A stretch of DNA of 28,831 nt from AG-12 sp027319585 (lineage in GTDB: Bacteria > Chloroflexota > Dormibacteria > Aeolococcales > Bog-877), in contig DAHVMY010000023.1 in assembly GCA_027319585.1 (NCBI GenBank), forward strand, positions 1 to 28,831, in the 5' to 3' direction. A model generated the notes under the pieces. The model worked only from the letters and a program-made list of their open reading frames with translations, did no database searches and was not told the DNA's origin. Positions 22,539 through 28,831 of this stretch are shown in pieces. The position numbers and the translations under genes were made by a program. Positions within the stretch are counted from its first letter, which is position 1. Each line of letters begins with the position of its first letter.

Positions 22539-25004
22539 ATGAAGATCAACTCGGTGATGCTGGAGCGCTTCGGCGCCCTGCGCGGGATATTCAGCCTGGA
22601 CCCGAAGATCACCGTGGTCTACGGGCCCAACGAGTCAGGCAAGAGCACCCTGCACACGGCTCTGCGCGTCGCCCTGGTGGGTGTCGACCTGGCCAGCCGG
22701 GGTCGCATGCCCAAGGAGTCGGAGCAGGTGCTGCGCCGCTTCAAGCCCTGGCGGGGCCGCAACTTCAAGGTGGAGGCCGATGTCGAGCTGGGCTCCGGCC
22801 GCTACCGCTTCGTGCGCGATCTGGACCAGCCCGACAACGCCCAGGTGCTGGACGAGGTGCGGGGTGGCGTTGTCACCGACCAGTTCCGCCGCGGTCGCAC
22901 CGTGGACGTCTCGGTGATGCTGGGGATGAGCCGCGAGGCGTTCCTGGCCATCTCGACGGTGGCCCAGGATCAGATTCTCGAGATCAGCGGGCCGGCCCTG
23001 CAGGCCGATCTCCAGCGCGCCATCTCCACCTCGGGGGCGCACACCAGCGTCCGCTCCGCCCTTGAGCTGCTGCGCAAGTGGCGCCAGGAGAACCTGCGCG
23101 GGGAGCGCTCCCGGGAGCGCCCCCTGGACCGGGCGGTCAGGGAGCTCGCCGCGGCCAGAGACCAGCTCGGCGCGGCGGTCCAGGTGCGTGAACGCCTGGG
23201 CGACGAGCTCTCCCAGCTGGAGGAACTTCGGGGCCGGTTGGAGGAGGCGGAGCAGCGAGCGGAGGAGTCTGAGCTGCTGTGGAAGTCGGCGGAGATGGCC
23301 GAGCTCGATCAGGACCTGCTGGCGATCTCGGAGATCGACCAGGCGCTGCGCGCCATCCCGGAGATCCCCATGCCCGCCGATCCGGCGGCAGTGCGGGAGG
23401 CGGCCGCGGGCGCGGCCCAGCTCGCGGCGCAGGCGGCGGAGGCTGAGGCCAAGGTCGCGGAGCTGACCCCGCAGGATCAGGCGAAGGCAAAGCTGGCGGC
23501 GGAGCTCTCGGTCAGCGAACTGCAGTTTCTCGGCGAGGCGGTCGAGCGGCCGGTGCCGCCGCTGCCCGCGCAGGCCGGCGCCAGCGCCAGGCTGGAGCTT
23601 CTGGATCGGCGCAAGGTCGCGCTGCACCGCTGGTCGTCCGACCTCATCGCGGTGGCCGCCGGGATCATCGGGGTGGTGCTCATCTACCGGGCGGTTACCT
23701 CCGCGGCGGTCGCCCTTCCCATCGAGGAGTTCCTGGGCGGGCTGGTGGTGCTGGTGGCAGGGGCAGCGATCTTCCTCTACCTGCAGCAGCGGCTGCGCCG
23801 GCTCCTCGCCGTCGGCGGCTTCACCTCCGTGGCGGAGATGCGTCGCGCCAAGCGCCTTCGGGACCCCGAGGTCCTGAAGGTGGTCGCCGCGCAGGAGGAG
23901 GTGCTCGCCCAGCGCGCCAAGGCGCAGCGCCGGATCTTGGAGTTGGGGCTCTCCCGTTTCACCGGCGCTGAGCTCCTCCAGCTCGCGTCGGAGCTGCCGC
24001 CACTTCAGGAGGCGCTGCAGCAGGCGGCCTCCTGGCGCGCGACCGCGGAGCGGGCTCGCCAGGAGTTGACGGCCAGAGCCGCCCGGGTCGGGATCGATGC
24101 CAGTGACCCCCAGCTGATCGCGGCCCGCCTCGGCGAGCTCGTCCAGGAGCTGGACGCGGCGGTCGAGGCCGAACGCCGCCGGGGCGAGCTGGAGCTGCGC
24201 CGGGAGGAGCGGTTGAACGGGCGCGAGCTGCACAGCCTGGTCAGCCGCTCCCAGGAGCTCCGGGCTGAGCTCGGGGCCAGGGGAAGGGGATCCCAGCCGC
24301 GCCCGGCACGGCCGGCGGCGGAGCTGAGGGAGGAGTACGACCATCTCCGCGCCACCAGGGACCAGCTGCGGGCTGAGCTCTTGCCCAAGGAGGGCAGCCT
24401 GCGCCAGCAGCTCCGGGAGGCGGGTGACCTGGTGGAGCTCGAGGAGCTGGTGGCCGAGCGCGCTGCCCGGGTGGACCGCATGGAGCGGGCGGAGGCGGCG
24501 GTCAACCTCGCGATCACCGAGCTGGAGGCGGCGGAGGCGGAGATCCAGAACAGCCTGGCCCCGATCCTGGCTGACGGGCTCGCCCGTCGGCTGCCGGAGC
24601 TCACCCACCGTCGCTACGCCCAGGCCTGGGTGAATCCGGAGGACCTCTCCATGCACGTGGCGGCCGCCAACTCCACTCGCCAGATCCCGGTGGACAACCT
24701 CTCCCAGGGCACCCAGGAGCAGATCTATGTGTGCCTGCGGATGGTGCTGGCGCAGGCGCTGTCGCCGCGCGGGGAGCAGCTCCCCCTCATCTTCGACGAC
24801 CCCACCGTCAACTCCGACGACCGCCGGTGCTTCGCGCTGCTCGACACCCTGCTGGAGCTGTCGGAGACCTCGCAGGTGGTGATCTTCTCCCATGAGCACC
24901 GGGTCATGGAGTGGGCCCAGCGCCAGTCGGTGCCCGTGTTGGCCCTGGACCAGGTGCCGGCCTCGGCCGAGGAGGACGAGTCCGCGGCTGTGCCGGGCAG
25001 CTGA
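22539..25004 (+). CDS. Rad50/SbcC-like ATPase with membrane helices, YhaN-like
   Basis: This 821-aa protein starts at ATG 22539, 25 bp after the nuclease gene. Walker A GPNESGKST (29-37) opens the N-terminal ABC half and the signature NLSQGTQEQ (~720-728), Walker B LPLIFDDP (~748-755) and switch SHEH (~784-787) close the C-terminal half. Between lie two coiled-coil regions (about 196-330 and 430-680) interrupted by two transmembrane helices (about 368-384 and 396-415), the YhaN plan instead of the zinc-hook of SbcC/Rad50. It presumably binds DNA ends with ATP and couples them to the YhaO-like nuclease near the membrane. Earlier frame extension to 22443 lies in the upstream gene. Confidence 0.88.
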   Translation: MKINSVMLERFGALRGIFSLDPKITVVYGPNESGKSTLHTALRVALVGVDLASRGRMPKESEQVLRRFKPWRGRNFKVEADVELGSGRYRFVRDLDQPDNAQVLDEVRGGVVTDQFRRGRTVDVSVMLGMSREAFLAISTVAQDQILEISGPALQADLQRAISTSGAHTSVRSALELLRKWRQENLRGERSRERPLDRAVRELAAARDQLGAAVQVRERLGDELSQLEELRGRLEEAEQRAEESELLWKSAEMAELDQDLLAISEIDQALRAIPEIPMPADPAAVREAAAGAAQLAAQAAEAEAKVAELTPQDQAKAKLAAELSVSELQFLGEAVERPVPPLPAQAGASARLELLDRRKVALHRWSSDLIAVAAGIIGVVLIYRAVTSAAVALPIEEFLGGLVVLVAGAAIFLYLQQRLRRLLAVGGFTSVAEMRRAKRLRDPEVLKVVAAQEEVLAQRAKAQRRILELGLSRFTGAELLQLASELPPLQEALQQAASWRATAERARQELTARAARVGIDASDPQLIAARLGELVQELDAAVEAERRRGELELRREERLNGRELHSLVSRSQELRAELGARGRGSQPRPARPAAELREEYDHLRATRDQLRAELLPKEGSLRQQLREAGDLVELEELVAERAARVDRMERAEAAVNLAITELEAAEAEIQNSLAPILADGLARRLPELTHRRYAQAWVNPEDLSMHVAAANSTRQIPVDNLSQGTQEQIYVCLRMVLAQALSPRGEQLPLIFDDPTVNSDDRRCFALLDTLLELSETSQVVIFSHEHRVMEWAQRQSVPVLALDQVPASAEEDESAAVPGS

Positions 25005-25918
25005 TGAGGATAGTCTCGCTGCTGCCGAGCGCGACCGAGATCTGCTTCAGCCTGGGGCTGGGGCAGAGCCTGGTGGGGGTCACCCACGAGTGCGACTTCC
25101 CGCCGCAGGCCGAGTACAAGCCGCGGCTGACCGCGAGCGAGCTCGACCACCAGGGCAGATCGCCGGGTGACATCGATCGCCACGTCAGGCAGGCCCTGCA
25201 CCAGGGCAGCAGCCTCTACCGGCTGGACCAGGAGGCGCTGAGCCGGGCCCACCCTGACCTGATCCTGACCCAGGAGCTGTGCGAGGTGTGCGCCGTCGCG
25301 TACCCCCAGGTGATGGATGCCGCCCGGTTGCTGCCCGGTCGCCCGGCGGTGCTGTCGCTGGAGCCCAACACGCTCGCGGACGTGATGCGCACCATCCTGG
25401 ACGTGGGTGAGGCCACCGGTACCAAGGAGCGCGCCCAGGAGCTGGTGCGCAGCCTCTGGGCGCGGGTGGACGCGGTGCGGGGAGCCGTCGCCGGGCGGAA
25501 GAGGCCGCGGGTGGTCTGCCTGGAGTGGCTCAACCCACTGATGGTTGCTGGCCACTGGGTTCCTGACCAGGTCGATGTCGCGGGCGGTACGGACGTGCTC
25601 GGCAGCTCCGGTGCGCGCTCCCGCGAGGTCTCGTGGGATGAGGTGCGCGCGGCGGCGCCCGAGGTGCTGCTGGTCATGCCCTGCGGGTTCCGGCTGGAGG
25701 AGACCTGCGAGCAGGCGGCGGAGCTGACCTCGCTGCCCGGTTATCGCTCGATCCCGGCGGTCGCCGCCGACCGGGTCTTCGCGGTCGATGGCTCCTGGTA
25801 CTACAACCGCCCCGGTCCCCGTGTCATCGATGGGATCGAGATCCTGGCCAGGATCTTCCACCCCGACGGCTGGAAGGGGCCGGTGCCTCAGGGCTTTCGC
25901 CGGCTGGATCTGAGCTGA
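25004..25918 (+). CDS. Cobalamin-binding-like protein (BtuF/TroA fold)
   Basis: This 304-aa protein begins MRIVSLLPSATEICFSLG, continues VGVTHECDFP, has LILTQELCEVCAV (residues ~85-97), VLSLEPNTLADV, and ends with DGIEILARIFHPD. These are marks of the periplasmic-binding superfamily group related to BtuF and iron-siderophore binders. There is no signal peptide or lipobox, so it would be cytoplasmic unless secreted otherwise; such leaderless versions are widespread in bacteria and are annotated as cobalamin-binding. No transporter permease or ATPase lies beside it. The ATG overlaps the YhaN stop by one base (TGATG), so it is probably translated with the repair operon. The ligand is not proven. 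Confidence 0.75.
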   Translation: MRIVSLLPSATEICFSLGLGQSLVGVTHECDFPPQAEYKPRLTASELDHQGRSPGDIDRHVRQALHQGSSLYRLDQEALSRAHPDLILTQELCEVCAVAYPQVMDAARLLPGRPAVLSLEPNTLADVMRTILDVGEATGTKERAQELVRSLWARVDAVRGAVAGRKRPRVVCLEWLNPLMVAGHWVPDQVDVAGGTDVLGSSGARSREVSWDEVRAAAPEVLLVMPCGFRLEETCEQAAELTSLPGYRSIPAVAADRVFAVDGSWYYNRPGPRVIDGIEILARIFHPDGWKGPVPQGFRRLDLS

Positions 25919-25968
25919 GGTGCGTCGCAGCTCCGGCCGGCAGCGGCGGCACGGCTCAGCCACCCGGT

Positions 25969-28230
25969 TCAGCAGGGAGCCAGGAGCCCCTCGAGCAGCG
26001 CCGGACCGCGCGCCAACCAGGCGTCGCCATAGTAGGTCGGATACTGCAGCGCCTCCGACTGCGCCTGGCTGAGCAGCTGGTTCGCGGCCCCGCTGTCCCC
26101 GGCCGCGAATGCGGTGGCGGCCGCCGCCAGGTAGGGAAGCGGGTTGGTGGCGGCATTGATCACGCCGCCGGTTGAGGTCAGCGCGATGGAGGAGTCCTCG
26201 CTCCCGCCGCTGGCGAAGTAGTTCCGCCACCAGCGGGCGGCCAGTGGTCGGGCTCCCGTGGCGCATGATGCGGTCAAAATGACCGGGATCCGAGCGGCGT
26301 CCAGCCCGTACTGGACCGGGGCGCCGCCCCCGGGGCTGGCGATCGCCAGGATGCTGGATCCCTGGAGCTCGGCCCAGTCGGTGGGCAGCAGCGAGCCATT
26401 CTGGCTCAGCTCCGAGATCAGGGAGATCGCCTGGGCCGAGCTTTCCGCCCAGCTCTGGTCGCCGGTGTACCGGGCCAGCGCCAGGTACACCCCCGGCATC
26501 CAGTAGGACGGGTCCAGGGTGGTCGGCGGTCCGTCGGCCCATGGCCCGGCGGTCGGCAGGGGAGCGCCCAGAGGGCCGGCGACAGCTTCTCTCTGAAGCA
26601 CGGCTGCGGCCATGGCCAGGCCGGCCGCGTGGAGCGCGGGTGCGTCCGCACCCTGGTAGCGGAGCAGGGCATAGGCGGCGAGGGTGTCGGCATCGGTGGC
26701 TGACTCGTCTGAGAGCAGCGTCCCATCGGCGTTGGCGTGGTAGGCCAGCAACCCGTCTGGCAGCAGCAGGTGACCCCTGGTCCACACCCAGATCTCAAGC
26801 GCCACGGCCGGCCTGCCGGCCAATTCGGCGATGAGCATCCCGTACGCCTGCCCCTCGCTGACCACGTCTCCGCCCTGGTCGTAACGAACGACGGCGCCGT
26901 CCGGTGCGACGTAGGTTTGCAGGAAGTGGCTGGCGGCCGCGGCCCGCTGCCAGGTGGCCGCGCCACTGGCCCAATACCAGTAGGTGTACCGCCCGCCAGA
27001 GGTGGGATTGACGGGCAGGAAGTATCCGCTGGCATCGATGATTGCCGCGGCCGATCCGGTGGCGTTGTAGAGGGCGAGCTGACCGGTGGCTCCGAGCTGA
27101 GCGATGGCCGCGTTGGCCACGGTCTGCCCGCGTGCCCAGTTGAGGTCAGAGGTCAGCGGCATGCCCGGCGCCGGCGTCACGGTGAAGAAACCCGGGGTGG
27201 TGGTGTCGGTGGCGGTGACGTTGAGGACGACGGCGCTGGCCAGGGCGGCGATTCGGTCGACTCCTCCCAGCCGGACCCTCAGTGTCTCCTGGGGCGACAA
27301 CGCCTCTTTCCCGGTGCGCGTGTCGAGAAGCCGTCGTGGGGACAGCGGGTAGTAGAGGCTGGCCTGGGGTCCCCCCATCGAGGTCGTGAAGTACCCGGTC
27401 ACGTCCACGATGACGTCGGTCGTGCCGCGGTGATTGAGCAGATCCACGGCGCCGCCGCTTCCCAGGGTGACGATGACCCGGTTGGCCACGGTCTTGCCGC
27501 GAGTCCAGTTCAAGGCCGAGGTCCCCGGCCAGACGGATCCGCTCGGGTAGGAGGCGAAATAGCTGGTCGCGGTGGTGTCCGTCGCCGTCACCTCGAGCAC
27601 CGCGGCGACCGCGCCCGCAGGAACGCCTCCGGCACCCGCCATGTGGATCTGGAGGGCACCCTGGGGACCGAGCGGAGTTCCCTGCCCGGGATAGCCGCTG
27701 TTGGGCCTGGTGTCGGCGATTCGGCGCGGCGCCAGAGGTTCGAAGTAGGTGCCGGCTGGTCCAGGCGGGGCGAAGTAGCCCTCGAGGTCGACCGTGAGCT
27801 GCACGCTGCCGGCGGCGTTGTGGAAGCTCACGGAGCCGCCCTGGCCGACGGCCACGACGGCGAGGTTGGCGACGGTGGCGCCATCCGGCCAGTTGAGGTG
27901 CGAAGTGGTCGGCGCTGCGGCCCCGGTTGGATAGACCGCGAGGAAGCTTGCCGTCGTGGTGTCGGTCGCGGTCCCGTTGATGGCGACCGCGGTTGCGTCG
28001 GTGGGGACCGCGGCCGTGCCCGCCACCTGGAGACGACGGGTGCCGTCGGCGGTGAGGGGCCCGCCGTCCAGGCGGGTGTCCAGCAGGCGGACCGGAGCGG
28101 CGGCGAAGTACTCGCTGCCGGTGGCGGCGGCCAGCACCGCCGACCGGATGTGGACCAGCCCCGGCCCCAGCGCCGCCCCCAGCCCGAGGCAAAGCACCAA
28201 GGCGAGAGCCGGCCGCCGGGTACGTGTCAT
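25969..28230 (-). CDS. Secreted glycoside hydrolase family 8 protein with three N-terminal repeats
   Basis: This 753-aa protein begins with a signal peptide (basic MTRTRRP, hydrophobic core to ~25, likely cut near 36). Three repeats of ~125 aa follow (about 40-154, 161-281 and 291-404). Each has a DTR near its start (51, 173, 303), LNW (112, 240, 363), TVAN (119, 247, 370) and a closing GYF (151, 279, 402). The C-terminal ~330 residues resemble GH8: VSEGQAYGM with Glu459 (likely acid), SATDADTLAAYALL with Asp513/515, and YGLDAARIP with Asp644 (likely base). GH8 enzymes cut beta-1,4-glucans, chitosan or xylan. The repeats probably attach it to the cell surface or a polymer. Substrate unknown; no LPXTG or other sorting signal seen. 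Confidence 0.85.
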   Translation of the reverse strand: MTRTRRPALALVLCLGLGAALGPGLVHIRSAVLAAATGSEYFAAAPVRLLDTRLDGGPLTADGTRRLQVAGTAAVPTDATAVAINGTATDTTTASFLAVYPTGAAAPTTSHLNWPDGATVANLAVVAVGQGGSVSFHNAAGSVQLTVDLEGYFAPPGPAGTYFEPLAPRRIADTRPNSGYPGQGTPLGPQGALQIHMAGAGGVPAGAVAAVLEVTATDTTATSYFASYPSGSVWPGTSALNWTRGKTVANRVIVTLGSGGAVDLLNHRGTTDVIVDVTGYFTTSMGGPQASLYYPLSPRRLLDTRTGKEALSPQETLRVRLGGVDRIAALASAVVLNVTATDTTTPGFFTVTPAPGMPLTSDLNWARGQTVANAAIAQLGATGQLALYNATGSAAAIIDASGYFLPVNPTSGGRYTYWYWASGAATWQRAAAASHFLQTYVAPDGAVVRYDQGGDVVSEGQAYGMLIAELAGRPAVALEIWVWTRGHLLLPDGLLAYHANADGTLLSDESATDADTLAAYALLRYQGADAPALHAAGLAMAAAVLQREAVAGPLGAPLPTAGPWADGPPTTLDPSYWMPGVYLALARYTGDQSWAESSAQAISLISELSQNGSLLPTDWAELQGSSILAIASPGGGAPVQYGLDAARIPVILTASCATGARPLAARWWRNYFASGGSEDSSIALTSTGGVINAATNPLPYLAAAATAFAAGDSGAANQLLSQAQSEALQYPTYYGDAWLARGPALLEGLLAPC

Positions 28231-28358
28231 TCCCCTACTTCACCACCGGGATGGGCGGACCGAGCGCCCCGCGACGATCCTGCTACCGGGTCGCGTGCCC
28301 GACCGTCCGGGCCCGGGAAAACGGTGCTACCGAGCCCGCCCACCAGCGGTCCCCGCCG

Positions 28359-28831
28359 CTAGGCCACCGCCCGGCTGAACGCGCGCGCCGCCCCCACCAC
28401 CGCCAGCAGCGCCAGCCCGGCGACGATCACGATCCCTTCCAAGACGGTCAGGTTGGCGAGATGCCCGAGGAAGATGGAGCGGGCGGCGCTGACGGCGTGG
28501 GAGAGGGGGTTGAGAGTCGAGATCGTCTGCAGCCACTGTGGCGCCAGCGACATTGGCAGGAGGACGCCCGACAGCAAAAGCAGGGGCAAAGCCGCGGTGA
28601 AGATGATGGGCGCGAATGAGTTCTCGTCCTTCAAGACCAGCGCCAGCCAGTAGGAGATGGAGGCGAAGAGGAGCCCCACCAAGCCGATCAGAGCGAGCAT
28701 GATCAGCATCCCCAGCGGCTTGATGCTGAGCCCGAAGGGCAGCCCGATCGCAACCAGGATCAGGGACTGGACCAGCAGGGTGAGGGTGTCCCGCAGCGCC
28801 CGTCCCAACAGCAGGGCCAGGCGGCTGACGG
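28359..28831 (-). CDS. ABC-2 type transporter permease (C-terminal part)
   Basis: The frame is open to the right edge, so the N-terminus lies outside; the TTG at 28808 is probably internal since SRLALLL precedes it in frame. About five hydrophobic segments are seen (VQSLILVAIGLPFGL, MLIMLALIGLVGLLFASISYWLAL, APIIFTAALPLLLLSGVLLPM and a final IVIVAGLALLAVVGA) with the typical ABC-2 segment LSGVLLPMSLAPQWLQTISTLNPLSHAV and a closing ~15-residue tail. It resembles the DrrB/daunorubicin-type permeases. The ATPase partner would be upstream outside the window. Substrate unknown. Confidence 0.88.
   Translation of the reverse strand, partial: VSRLALLLGRALRDTLTLLVQSLILVAIGLPFGLSIKPLGMLIMLALIGLVGLLFASISYWLALVLKDENSFAPIIFTAALPLLLLSGVLLPMSLAPQWLQTISTLNPLSHAVSAARSIFLGHLANLTVLEGIVIVAGLALLAVVGAARAFSRAVA

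Noticed and set aside
22635..24899. 754-aa open frame on the minus strand
   Set aside because: Antisense to the YhaN-like gene, low-complexity Leu/Arg/Gln/His composition, no domain; a shadow.
1..28831. tRNA, rRNA, CRISPR arrays, insertion sequences or phage genes
   Set aside because: No cloverleaf, spaced short repeats, transposase motifs or terminal inverted repeats were seen in the gaps or among the proteins.

Overview
This is a very GC-rich (about 70% by eye), densely coded bacterial stretch with many GTG/TTG starts, several 4-nt GTGA gene overlaps and almost no spacer DNA. The gene set fits a chromosome: purE-purK, a DNA polymerase III delta-prime-like subunit, RicT/PSP1, type I glutamine synthetase, Dxs, PgsA and a seven-iron ferredoxin. 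No transposase, phage gene, CRISPR array, rRNA or tRNA was seen. Actinobacteria-style Dxs motifs, a RicT homologue, YhaO/YhaN-type repair proteins, a short Flp pilin and secreted DTR/GYF repeats suggest a Terrabacteria lineage, either Actinomycetota or a Chloroflexota/Dormibacterota-like uncultured group. The taxon is inference.

Layout. Positions 1-4215 (+) hold the end of glpB, then glpC and a DhaM-HPr-Enzyme I fusion whose reading frame breaks just after the catalytic cysteine of Enzyme I. Positions 4182-6756 (+) hold lipid/envelope genes: a possible leader ORF, PgsA-like CDP-alcohol phosphatidyltransferase, an extended SDR and a PlsC-like acyltransferase. Positions 6831-10437 (+) form a purE-purK-holB-ricT operon. 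Positions 10577-11952 (-) hold an RDD membrane protein and a membrane-anchored CoxG-like SRPBCC protein. Positions 12124-14566 (+) hold a Flp-type pilin, ferredoxin and glnA with a strong terminator hairpin. Positions 14714-17665 (-) hold an EamA exporter and dxs. Positions 17853-19323 (+) hold an unknown four-helix membrane protein and a CPBP protease. Positions 19425-21336 (-) hold an ABC-2 permease, an ATPase with altered switch residues and a 74-aa unknown protein. Positions 21410-25918 (+) hold a YhaO/YhaN (SbcD/SbcC-like) pair and a cobalamin-binding-like protein. Positions 25969-28831 (-) hold a secreted three-repeat GH8 glycosidase and the 3' part of another ABC-2 permease.

How the genes fit together. 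glpBC and the DhaM-HPr-EI fusion link glycerol-3-phosphate oxidation with PEP-dependent dihydroxyacetone phosphorylation. PgsA and PlsC act in phospholipid synthesis. PurE/PurK perform the carboxylation steps of IMP synthesis. YhaO/YhaN probably form a nuclease-ATPase acting on DNA ends.

The points most worth a second look are the frame break in the PTS fusion, the GH8 enzyme with three surface-type repeats, an ABC ATPase lacking the usual switch histidine, several -10-like hexamers placed as if for leaderless transcripts, and a set of stem-loops downstream of glnA. I did not find a clearly new multi-gene system. The least explained local cluster is the ABC transporter with its 74-aa protein facing the YhaO/YhaN operon.
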